A program made the position numbers and the translations under genes. A stretch of DNA of 25,573 nt from UBA4644 sp964541085 (GTDB lineage Bacteria; Bacillota; Clostridia; Oscillospirales; Butyricicoccaceae). Positions 1 through 6,180 of the stretch are shown here, in pieces; the stretch's first letter is position 1, and each line of letters starts with the position of its first letter. The stretch is taken from positions 1 through 25,573 of the forward strand of contig CAZIPA010000031.1 in NCBI GenBank assembly GCA_964541085.1. The letters run 5' to 3'. The notes below the pieces were generated by a model, which did no database searches, was not told the DNA's origin, and worked only from the letters and a program-made list of their open reading frames with translations.

Positions 1-155
1 GCCTTTGGGTACTTTCGTCCACACGAAAGTACCGCCCCCGGCAGGGGATGATTATCTATAAATTATTGAGCGATAAAATCTGAGGGATTGTTTGCGCCTA
101 AAACCCTCTCAGTCAGTGCTTCGCACTGCCAGCTCTCCCAGAGGGAGAGCCAAGC
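1..155 (+). repeat. Palindromic interspersed repeat, copy A (exact match to 20359-20513)
   Basis: This stretch is identical base for base to 20359-20513, and it may extend beyond the window start. It contains a perfect 11-bp hairpin at 8-33 (GGTACTTTCGT / ACGAAAGTACC), a stem around CAGTGCTTCGCACTG, and a stem GCTCTCCC / GGGAGAGC near 131-149. It lies directly downstream of the asd stop codon. Read from asd it starts with the GGCTCTCCC stem, the same orientation that copy B has behind mnmG. It could act as a 3' structure or terminator for asd, but there is no clear U-tract. No coding gene is seen in 1-180. Confidence 0.85.
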
Positions 156-180
156 TTAAAAACAAAGCACAGCGGCAATA

Positions 181-1182
181 TCATTGCGCAGCCCTCGTAG
201 CCACGCATTCCTCCAGAATCTGCACGGCGTTGCCGGCGGCGCCCTTGATGAGCTGATCGCCGCAGCACCAGAGGGTCAGAGCGTTGTCCAGCGCCTGATC
301 CTTCCGGATCCGTCCCACCCGCACCCCGGCAAGCCCGGCGGTATTCAGCGGCATGGGCAGCGCATCCTCCGAAAGCACACAGCCGGGAAAGCTGCCGATG
401 GCCATCTTCGCCTGCTCTACGGAAATGGGCCCGGCGGTCTGCACCGTCACCGCCATGGAATGGCACCGCTCCACCGGCACCCGCACACAGGTACAGGAGG
501 CCAGCAGCCCGGGCTGGTTCAGAATCTTCCGCCCTTCATTTTGCAGCTTGCATTCCTCAGAGGTATACCCGGTTTCCCCAATTTCCCCGATCTGTGGAAT
601 CACATTCCCCACAATGGGCGCGGAAAACACCGCCGCCTCCGGCATCTCCCCCGTTTCCCACCGGCGCAGCTGAGACTGCATTTCCCGGATGCCGCCCTGC
701 CCGGCCCCGGACACCGCCTGAAAGGTGCAGGCCCACAGCCGCTGAATGGGAGAGCTCTGATGCAGCGCCGCCACGGCCATGAGGATGATGGCAGTAGAAC
801 AGTTGGGGTTGGCAATGAGCCGGTGCCCCGCCGCCGCCGGGCCGTTGATCTCGGGCACCACCAGCGGCACCTGCGGCTCCAGACGAAAGGCAGAGCTGTT
901 GTCGATATACACCGCCCCCGCCTGCAAAATCTCCGGACAGAGCTGCCGGGAAAGCGCACTGCTCACCGCGCCCAGCACAAAATCCACCCCGGAAAAACAG
1001 CCTTCCTCCACCTTTTTCACCGGCACGCAGTCCCCCCGGAACCAGAGACTTCTGCCCTCCTGCCGCCCCGACGCCAGCGGAACCAGCCGGGACACCGCCA
1101 GCGGCGAACACTCCAGCTGACGCACCATCTCCCGGCCCACCGCGCCGGTAGCCCCCAGCACTGCCACACACACCTTTTCCAT
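181..1182 (-). CDS. asd: Aspartate-semialdehyde dehydrogenase
   Basis: This enzyme makes L-aspartate 4-semialdehyde from aspartyl phosphate with NADPH, in the cytoplasm; it is the branch point to lysine/diaminopimelate, threonine and methionine. The 333-residue protein has the normal family length. Visible motifs are the nucleotide-binding GATGAVG (residues 10-16), NPNCST with the catalytic Cys128, the segment EECKLQNEGRKIL, and the catalytic-base His241 in VERCHS. The C-terminal segment reads DQLIKGAAGNAVQI, where an Arg is usual in place of Ile. The start at 1182 is chosen because GGAGG sits 8-12 bases upstream and the protein begins directly with the Rossmann strand; the frame stays open further upstream but has no site or homology there. 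The mscL terminator at 1251-1281 separates it from the upstream gene, so it probably has its own promoter. Confidence 0.95.
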   Translation of the reverse strand: MEKVCVAVLGATGAVGREMVRQLECSPLAVSRLVPLASGRQEGRSLWFRGDCVPVKKVEEGCFSGVDFVLGAVSSALSRQLCPEILQAGAVYIDNSSAFRLEPQVPLVVPEINGPAAAGHRLIANPNCSTAIILMAVAALHQSSPIQRLWACTFQAVSGAGQGGIREMQSQLRRWETGEMPEAAVFSAPIVGNVIPQIGEIGETGYTSEECKLQNEGRKILNQPGLLASCTCVRVPVERCHSMAVTVQTAGPISVEQAKMAIGSFPGCVLSEDALPMPLNTAGLAGVRVGRIRKDQALDNALTLWCCGDQLIKGAAGNAVQILEECVATRAAQ

Positions 1183-1250
1183 GATAAATCCTCCCTTTCC
1201 TGTTTGCTGGAACAGTCTATGCGCCCGGGGAAAAAAGGTTGCCGGCGGAC

Positions 1251-1281
1251 AAAAAAACGCCCTTCGGTTGCCCGAAGAGCG
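1251..1281 (-). terminator. Rho-independent terminator of mscL
   Basis: On the minus strand a 10-bp stem (CGCTCTTCGG / CCGAAGGGCG, one wobble pair) closes a GCAA tetraloop and is followed by seven T residues. It lies 45 bp behind the mscL stop codon. Confidence 0.85.
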
Positions 1282-1325
1282 GTTAAATGATATACGGTTT
1301 GTATAAACGCAAGATTTGATTCCGT

Positions 1326-1724
1326 TTAGTTTTGCTTTTCCTTCAGCAGATCCCGGATTTCCTTCAGCAGCTCCTCCTTGGGATCGGGAGCGGGCGGGGC
1401 AGCGGGCTTTTCCTTCTTCAGCTTGTTCAGGGTCTTGACCATCAGGAACACGCACAGGGCCAGCACAAAGAAGTTTACCACATTGTTGATGAAGAGGCCG
1501 ATGTTCATGGGAATGGGCTCGCCGCCGTAAAGGTTTTTGATGGGGATGACCCAGCTGGAGAAATCCACGCCGCCCAGAAACACGCCCAGCACCGGCATGA
1601 TGATGTCGTTAATCAGGGAATTGACGATGGTGCTGAAAGCGCCGCCCACGATAACGCCGACGGCCATGTCGATCATGTTGCCCCGGTGGATAAAGGTTTT
1701 GAACTCACTCAAGAATTTTTTCAT
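1326..1724 (-). CDS. mscL: Large-conductance mechanosensitive channel MscL
   Basis: This homopentameric inner-membrane channel opens under membrane tension and releases solutes during hypo-osmotic shock. The 132-residue protein has the usual length. It starts with the amphipathic segment MKKFLSEFKTFIHRGN, followed by the pore helix IDMAVGVIVGGAFSTIVNSL with its Gly/Ala-rich face and the DIIMP motif. A periplasmic loop and a second membrane helix (around residues 75-95, NIGLFINNVVNFFVLALCVF) follow. The C-terminus is a proline-rich linker and a charged helix (EELLKEIRDLLKEKQ), as in the family's cytoplasmic bundle. A GGGAG ribosome binding site precedes the ATG. It is a single-gene unit with its own promoter (1760-1787) and terminator (1251-1281). 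Confidence 0.97.
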   Translation of the reverse strand: MKKFLSEFKTFIHRGNMIDMAVGVIVGGAFSTIVNSLINDIIMPVLGVFLGGVDFSSWVIPIKNLYGGEPIPMNIGLFINNVVNFFVLALCVFLMVKTLNKLKKEKPAAPPAPDPKEELLKEIRDLLKEKQN

Positions 1725-1759
1725 ATCCGTATCTCCCTTTCATTTCAGGTCTTACTTAA

Positions 1760-1787
1760 ATTATATCGTCTTTTGGCAAAAAAGCAA
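1760..1787 (-). promoter_or_regulatory. mscL: Putative sigma-A promoter of mscL
   Basis: On the minus strand TTGCTT (1787-1782) and TATAAT (1765-1760) are separated by 16 bp, about 36 bp upstream of the mscL start codon. The -10 box is a perfect consensus; the -35 box is partial. Confidence 0.6.
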
Positions 1788-1870
1788 CTGTTTCCCCATT
1801 TTCAACCGAAAAAAAATGTGGTATGATAAAAGCTTGAAGAGGACAAAACGCCTCCGGCTTTACATTTTCT

Positions 1871-1899
1871 TTGACATTCTTCACAATCGCCGTTATAAT
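1871..1899 (+). promoter_or_regulatory. Perfect consensus sigma-A promoter of the small-ORF RNA
   Basis: TTGACA at 1871-1876 and TATAAT at 1894-1899 are separated by exactly 17 bp. The predicted start near 1906 coincides with the first base of a hairpin (GCTCG TTTC CGAGC, 1906-1919), so the RNA would begin with a 5' stem-loop. No long gene follows before mnmE at 2226, so the promoter belongs to the short transcript carrying the 27-codon ORF. Confidence 0.8.
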
Positions 1900-1976
1900 G
1901 GAATTGCTCGTTTCCGAGCGGGCGCTGCCAAATACGGTAGGCGGTTCAGCTACACCACCCGAGAGGGGGTGCGCTT

Positions 1977-2060
1977 ATGCCGATTACATTGACTTTTCAC
2001 ATTCACAAGTGGACTGTGACAATTCGGGTAATATGCAAAAACCGCCACTCGGCCAAGTGA
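1977..2060 (+). CDS. 27-residue small ORF of a type I toxin-antitoxin-like locus
   Basis: The function is not recognised with certainty. The ORF follows a perfect promoter (1871-1899), a leader of about 70 nt and a strong ribosome binding site (AGAGGGGG, 7 nt before ATG). The peptide is basic and has two short beta-like runs with alternating hydrophobic and Thr residues (ITLTFHI and WTVTIRVI), then the tail KNRHSAK. It lacks the single membrane helix typical of TxpA/Fst-type toxins. The last codons form the left arm and loop of the terminator hairpin at 2037-2070, and the same tail (NNRHWAK) is found in a second module at 23089-23109. CACCC (1956-1960) can pair with GGGTG (1967-1971) and partly mask the ribosome binding site. 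An antisense promoter at 2139-2167 points at its 3' end. A toxin or leader role is inference from this layout. Confidence 0.6.
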   Translation: MPITLTFHIHKWTVTIRVICKNRHSAK

Positions 2061-2132
2061 CGGTTTTTTGTGATGCGATTTTGCTTTCCTTAGAACAACT
2101 GGGCTGACCGCTGAACGGCAGCGCCCTTTTCT
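2036..2132 (-). ncRNA. Putative antisense RNA (antitoxin-like), about 97 nt
   Basis: A perfect minus-strand promoter (2167-2139) would start an RNA near 2132. It would first form a hairpin (stem CGCTG / CAGCG with GGG/CCC outer pairs, 2101-2126), pass through an unstructured stretch, and end at the bidirectional terminator 2037-2070. It is fully complementary to the 3' part of the small-ORF RNA if that RNA reads through to the second hairpin, and complementary over the terminator arms if it does not. Two converging promoters sharing a terminator recall the par (fst/RNAII) locus and TxpA/RatA. A related module with the same order lies at 23080-23200. Confidence 0.55.
2037..2070 (+). terminator. 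Bidirectional terminator hairpin overlapping the small-ORF stop codon
   Basis: The arms AAAACCGCCACT and AGTGACGGTTTT pair with one C-A mismatch around a short loop. On the plus strand a six-T run follows; on the minus strand the A-run becomes a five-T run, so both the sense RNA and the antisense RNA from 2132 could end here. The hairpin includes the last seven codons and the stop of the 27-codon ORF. Confidence 0.7.
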
Positions 2133-2138
2133 GTTTTT
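2101..2138 (+). terminator. Second hairpin and T-run downstream of the small ORF
   Basis: CGCTG AACGG CAGCG forms a 5-bp stem, extended by GGG/CCC outer pairs across a bulge, followed by TTTTCTGTTTTT. It would end any small-ORF transcript that passes the first terminator, before mnmE. Confidence 0.55.
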
Positions 2139-2167
2139 ATTATATGCGGATTTGATCCCCTTGTCAA
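2139..2167 (-). promoter_or_regulatory. Perfect consensus antisense promoter
   Basis: On the minus strand TTGACA (2167-2162) and TATAAT (2144-2139) are separated by exactly 17 bp. It directs transcription away from mnmE, into the 3' end of the small-ORF RNA. No minus-strand gene begins nearby; the next is mscL, 400 bp away with its own promoter. Confidence 0.75.
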
Positions 2168-2225
2168 GGGTGGCCTGCCGCCGTTTCCTGCCCTTAATAT
2201 GCATTCATCGAAAGGAGTCCTTCCC

Positions 2226-3593
2226 ATGCCGGATACCATTGCCGCTTGCAGCAGCGGTTCCATGCCCTGCGGCATTGCCGTGCTTCGCCTGTCGGGAGAC
2301 CGGGCGGCGGAGATTTTGGACAAAGTGTTTATCCCCCGGGCAAAAACCCCCGTCAGTCAGGCCCAGCCCAGAAAGCTGTATTACGGACGGCTGCTGGCCA
2401 GGGACGGCCGGACGCTGGATCTGTGCATGGCGGCCTTTTTCCCCGGGCCCAACTCCTACACCGGAGAGGATCTGGCGGAGTTTTACACCCACGGCTCCCA
2501 GCCGGTGGCGGCGGGTCTGCTGGAGCATTGCTATGCCCTGGGGGCCATTCCTGCCCCGCCGGGAGAATATACCCGCAGAGCGTTTCTGGCGGGACGGATG
2601 GATCTCACCGAGGCCGAAGCGGTGGCCGATCTGATTCACGCCCAGTCTGAGCTGGCGGCCAAGGCGGCGGCGGCCCAGCTGGAGGGCAGCGTAGGCAGCC
2701 GGGTACAGGCGGTGCGGCAGCAGCTGCTGGCATTGCTGGCCCATTTTTACGCCGTGTGCGATTATACCGATGAGGATCTGGAAGCGTTTGATTATGCTCA
2801 CGCCGGTGAGGTGCTGGAGCAGGCCCGGGCGGAGCTGTCTCAGCTGCTGGCGGGCTTTCGCCGGGGTCAGCTGGTGCGGGAGGGTGTGCCGGTGGCCATT
2901 ATCGGTCGGCCCAACGGCGGCAAGAGTACCCTCTTCAATGCGCTGGCCGGGGAGCAGAAAGCCATTGTCACCGATGAGGCGGGAACCACCCGGGATGTGC
3001 TGGAGCAGGTAATCTCCTGCAGCGGCGCACCCATTCGGATTCTGGATACGGCAGGTCTGCGCAGCAGCGATTCCAAGGCGGAGCGCATGGGTGTGCAGCG
3101 GGCACGGGATGCGGCTCAGCGGGCCCGGGCGGTGCTCTGTGTGCTGGACAGCAGCAGTCCCCTCTCCCCCGAGGACGAGGACGCGCTGGCCCTTTCCCAG
3201 GAGGCACCCTGCCGGGCGCTGGTGCTGAACAAAACCGATCTTGCCCCGGAAGAGCCGTCGTGGCTTCCGGCGCTTCTGGAACAATACACCTTTGATGCCC
3301 GGTTTCATTTGTCCGCAATCCACGGACAGGTGGAGCCGCTGGCAGACTGGCTTTCCCAGCTGGCACCCCAGCCGGGAGAGGTGCTGGTCACTTCCGCCCG
3401 TCAGGCTCGGCTCATGGAGCAGGCGCTGGAGGATTTGCGGGCGGCGCTGGATTCTGCCCGGGCGGGGCTCACTGCCGATGCCTTTTTAAGCGATGCGGAG
3501 CGGGCCATCAACACGCTGGGACAGATCACCGGCGAAACCGTCTCGGCCGATCTGGCCCAGGAAATCTTCAGCCGATTTTGCGTCGGCAAGTAA
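2226..3593 (+). CDS. mnmE: tRNA uridine-5-carboxymethylaminomethyl modification GTPase MnmE
   Basis: MnmE works with MnmG in a complex that installs aminomethyl or carboxymethylaminomethyl groups on the wobble uridine of certain tRNAs, using folate-borne carbon and GTP hydrolysis. The 455-residue protein has the standard length. It has an N-terminal folate-binding domain starting DTIAACSS. The GTPase insert has a P-loop GRPNGGKS (227-234; the usual Val is Gly), DEAGTTRD (G2), DTAG (274-277) and NKTD (335-338). The protein ends with the diagnostic C-terminal FCVGK. The start at 2226 is set by AAAGGAG 8 bases upstream; an in-frame ATG at 2199 lies ahead of that site and gives a non-conserved extension. 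mnmG follows 59 bp downstream, as in most Firmicutes. Confidence 0.97.
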   Translation: MPDTIAACSSGSMPCGIAVLRLSGDRAAEILDKVFIPRAKTPVSQAQPRKLYYGRLLARDGRTLDLCMAAFFPGPNSYTGEDLAEFYTHGSQPVAAGLLEHCYALGAIPAPPGEYTRRAFLAGRMDLTEAEAVADLIHAQSELAAKAAAAQLEGSVGSRVQAVRQQLLALLAHFYAVCDYTDEDLEAFDYAHAGEVLEQARAELSQLLAGFRRGQLVREGVPVAIIGRPNGGKSTLFNALAGEQKAIVTDEAGTTRDVLEQVISCSGAPIRILDTAGLRSSDSKAERMGVQRARDAAQRARAVLCVLDSSSPLSPEDEDALALSQEAPCRALVLNKTDLAPEEPSWLPALLEQYTFDARFHLSAIHGQVEPLADWLSQLAPQPGEVLVTSARQARLMEQALEDLRAALDSARAGLTADAFLSDAERAINTLGQITGETVSADLAQEIFSRFCVGK

Positions 3594-3652
3594 TTTTTCG
3601 AAAACATTCTGTATTATTCTTCTGATATATCACAAAAAGGACTTGGAATTTC

Positions 3653-5545
3653 ATGCTGGATTTCTTTGCGGGACAATTTGATGTGATTGTTGTGGGGGCC
3701 GGTCATGCGGGAATTGAAGCTGCGCTGGCCAGTGCCCGCATGGGCAGCCACACCCTTTGCGTGTGTACCTGTCTGGATGCGGTGGGCAATATGCCCTGCA
3801 ATCCCTCCATCGGCGGCACGGCCAAGGGCCAGCTGGTGCGGGAGATTGATGCGCTGGGGGGCGAAATGGCCCGGGCGGCGGATGCGGTATGCCTGCAATT
3901 CCGGATGCTCAACCGGGGCAAGGGCCCGGCGGTCTATTCTCCCCGCTCACAGTCCGACCGGATGGCCTATCGGGCCTATATGCGCCGTGTGCTGGACGAA
4001 TGTCCCAATCTGTCCCTGGCCCAGGGGGAATGCGGCGACATTCTCACCGATGAAAACCGGCAGGTCACCGGCATCCGCATGGTGGGCGGTGCCCGCTATG
4101 ACTGTAAAGCCCTTGTCCTTGCCACCGGTACTTATCTCGGGGCAAAGACCTTCACCGGCGAGGTTGTCCGGGACAGCGGCCCCGACGGAATGTACCCGGC
4201 CTGCGCCCTGTCGGCTTCCCTTGCGTCGCTGGGACTTTCCCTCCGGCGCTTCAAAACCGGAACCCCCGCCCGGGTGTCGGGAAAGAGTCTGGATTTTTCC
4301 AAAATGGAGCCGCAGACGGGGGATGCGGGAGAAACGGGCTTTGCCTTTGACCGCACCGAAGCCGTGCCCAATCAGGCCCTGTGCTGGCTCACCTATACCA
4401 ACGAAAAAACCCACGAAATCATCCGTGCATCGCTGGATCGTTCGCCCCTGTTCAGCGGCGTGATTCACGGCACGGGCCCCCGCTATTGTCCGTCTATCGA
4501 GGACAAGGTGGTACGCTTTCCGGAGAAAATCCGGCACCAGCTGTTTCTGGAGCCCTGCGGGGCGGGCTCGGATGAATATTATGTGCAGGGCATGAGCTCT
4601 TCCCTGCCGGAGGATGTCCAGCGGGCCTTTCTCCGCACCATTCCCGGGCTGGAGCAGGTACACATCCTCCGTCCCGGCTATGCCATTGAATATGACTGCA
4701 TCGACCCGCTGCTGCTGGATCACCGGCTGGCGGCGCGAGGCGTGCCCGGCCTGTTCTGCGCAGGGCAGCTGTGCGGCTCCTCGGGCTATGAGGAGGCGGC
4801 GGGACAGGGCCTCATTGCCGGCATCAACGCCGCTCTGCTGGTGCAGGGCAAGCCCGGCTTTACCCTGGCCCGGCGGGACGGCTACATCGGAACCCTCATT
4901 GACGATCTGGTGACCCGGGGCACCAATGAGCCCTACCGCATGATGACCTCCCGCAGCGAATACCGTCTGCTCTGCCGTCAGGACAACGCCGATGTGCGTC
5001 TCATGCCCTACGGACACCGGCTGGGGCTGATTTCCGACGACCGTCTGGCGGCCATGGAGCACCGTCAGGCGCTGCTGCGGCAGGAGCTTGCCCGGCTGCA
5101 AAAGACCGTTGCCCCGCCCAACGGTGTGACCAATGCTTTTCTCACCCGGCACAACACGGCACCCATTGCCCTTTCCGGCGCGTCGCTGACCGAGCTGCTG
5201 CGCAGACCGGAGCTCACCTATGCCGCCCTGGCGGAGATCGACCCCCAGCGTCCGGCCCTGCCCGCCCCCGTGCAGGAACAGGTGGAGATTGCCGTGAAGT
5301 ATGAGGGCTACATTCGCCGCCAGCTGAAGGAAATTGAGGAGCAGCGCCGTCTGGAGGACACGCCTCTTCCCGCCGATCTGGATTATCTTTCCATCCGCAC
5401 CCTGCGTACGGAGGCCCGGCAGAAATTGCAGGCCGTGCAGCCGGAGACGCTGGGACAGGCCGGCCGGGTCAGCGGTGTCTCCCCGGCGGATATCGGCGCG
5501 CTGATGGTGTATTTGTCCCATCGGGATGCGCCGGAGGCGCAATGA
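3653..5545 (+). CDS. mnmG: tRNA uridine-5-carboxymethylaminomethyl modification enzyme MnmG (GidA)
   Basis: This FAD-dependent partner of MnmE modifies the wobble uridine of tRNAs in the cytoplasm. The 630-residue protein has full family length. The dinucleotide-binding motif GAGHAGIEAA is at residues 15-24, followed by the conserved PCNPSIGG segment, GTGPRYCPSIEDKVVRF in the middle, and the substrate region MTSRSEYRLLCRQDNADVRL. The C-terminal helical domain that contacts MnmE includes KYEGYIRRQ. AAGGA precedes the start. It follows mnmE closely and is probably cotranscribed with it. The usual next gene, rsmG, is here displaced by 636 bp of repeats. Confidence 0.97.
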   Translation: MLDFFAGQFDVIVVGAGHAGIEAALASARMGSHTLCVCTCLDAVGNMPCNPSIGGTAKGQLVREIDALGGEMARAADAVCLQFRMLNRGKGPAVYSPRSQSDRMAYRAYMRRVLDECPNLSLAQGECGDILTDENRQVTGIRMVGGARYDCKALVLATGTYLGAKTFTGEVVRDSGPDGMYPACALSASLASLGLSLRRFKTGTPARVSGKSLDFSKMEPQTGDAGETGFAFDRTEAVPNQALCWLTYTNEKTHEIIRASLDRSPLFSGVIHGTGPRYCPSIEDKVVRFPEKIRHQLFLEPCGAGSDEYYVQGMSSSLPEDVQRAFLRTIPGLEQVHILRPGYAIEYDCIDPLLLDHRLAARGVPGLFCAGQLCGSSGYEEAAGQGLIAGINAALLVQGKPGFTLARRDGYIGTLIDDLVTRGTNEPYRMMTSRSEYRLLCRQDNADVRLMPYGHRLGLISDDRLAAMEHRQALLRQELARLQKTVAPPNGVTNAFLTRHNTAPIALSGASLTELLRRPELTYAALAEIDPQRPALPAPVQEQVEIAVKYEGYIRRQLKEIEEQRRLEDTPLPADLDYLSIRTLRTEARQKLQAVQPETLGQAGRVSGVSPADIGALMVYLSHRDAPEAQ

Positions 5546-5564
5546 TATCGGCTTCGCCTTTCAA

Positions 5565-5690
5565 GCTTGGCTCTCCCTCTGGGAGAGCTGGCGGCACGGA
5601 GTGCCGACTGAGAGGGTTTCAACAGAATTGCAAACAATCCCACAAATTTTATCGCTCAATGATTTTACAGCATAATCATCCCCTGCCGGG
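5565..5690 (-). repeat. Palindromic interspersed repeat, copy B (inverted)
   Basis: The reverse complement matches about 37-155 and 20395-20513 along its length with scattered differences. The variable stem is CGGCACTCCGTGCCG here against CAGTGCTTCGCACTG in copies A and C. Both are fully self-complementary, so both arms changed together. The GGCTCTCCC/GGGAGAGC stem is kept. It lies 20 bp behind mnmG. Confidence 0.8.
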
Positions 5691-5692
5691 CA

Positions 5693-6047
5693 GCTTGCGC
5701 AGCAAGCCTTCGCCGCCCAATGGCGGCGTCATGCCGCAGGGAGGCGCAGCAGTGCGCCAACCGAGGCGGTGAAATGAAAAGGGGCCCCCGCAAAATCCTG
5801 ATTTTGTTTTGCTTGCGCAGCAAGCCCCGCCGACGAGTGTCGGCGTCATGCCGCAGGGCGGCGCAGAACTGCGCCAACCGAGGCGGTGAAATGAAAAGGA
5901 GCCCCCGCAAAATCCTGATTTTGTTTTGCTTGCGCAGCAAGCCCCGCCGACGAGTGTCGGCGTCATGCCGCAGGGCGGCGCAGCAGTGCGCCAACCGAAG
6001 CGGTGAAATGAAAAGGGGCCCCCGCAAAATCGAAGATTTTGCGGGGG
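5693..6047 (+). repeat. Three tandem copies of a 117-bp palindrome-rich unit
   Basis: Units begin at 5693, 5811 and 5928 with GCTTGCGCAGCAAGC (spacing 118 and 117 bp). Each has three self-complementary stems: GCTTGC/GCAAGC, CGCCGAC/GTCGGCG (CGCCGCC/GGCGGCG in unit 1) and GGCGCA/TGCGCC. The array closes with a perfect 13-bp hairpin with a GAA loop at 6019-6047. A relative of the unit is at 20544-20642. There is no coding sense; open frames through it are by-products of GC-rich repeats. Confidence 0.85.
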
Positions 6048-6080
6048 AACGAGGAAGCCAGGAACGGGGGACGAGAGGAC

Positions 6081-6130
6081 AACCCTCTCAGTCACCTGCG
6101 GTGACAGCTCTCCCAGAGGGAGAGCCAAGC
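6081..6130 (+). repeat. Palindromic repeat, short copy D
   Basis: It matches the last 50 bp of copies A and C. The variable stem is GTCACC TGC GGTGAC, a third self-complementary version, followed by the constant GCTCTCCC/GGGAGAGC stem. Similarity with the 20-kb-distant copy C continues a little further (CCG-AAAAATATAGCGC). It lies 50 bp before rsmG. Confidence 0.75.
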
Positions 6131-6180
6131 CCGAAAAATATAGCGCGGCCGATATCGTTGCGCCGTAAAGGAGTTATCAT

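Noticed and set aside
1183..1455. N-terminal extension of asd up to 1455
   Set aside because: It would run through the mscL terminator, has no homology to the family, and lies upstream of a good GGAGG-ATG start.
1871..2107. 78-codon frame overlapping the small-ORF locus
   Set aside because: Its ATG lies inside the -35 to -10 region of the sense promoter, so it would not be on that transcript, and it has no ribosome binding site.
3947..5542. Long open frame (531 codons) on the minus strand across mnmG
   Set aside because: It lies wholly antisense to a clearly conserved gene, has a His/Gly/Gln-rich composition typical of GC-rich shadow frames, and has no plausible ribosome binding site.
5693..6047. 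CRISPR array
   Set aside because: Units are 117 bp and almost identical throughout, with no short repeat alternating with unique spacers, and no cas gene is present.
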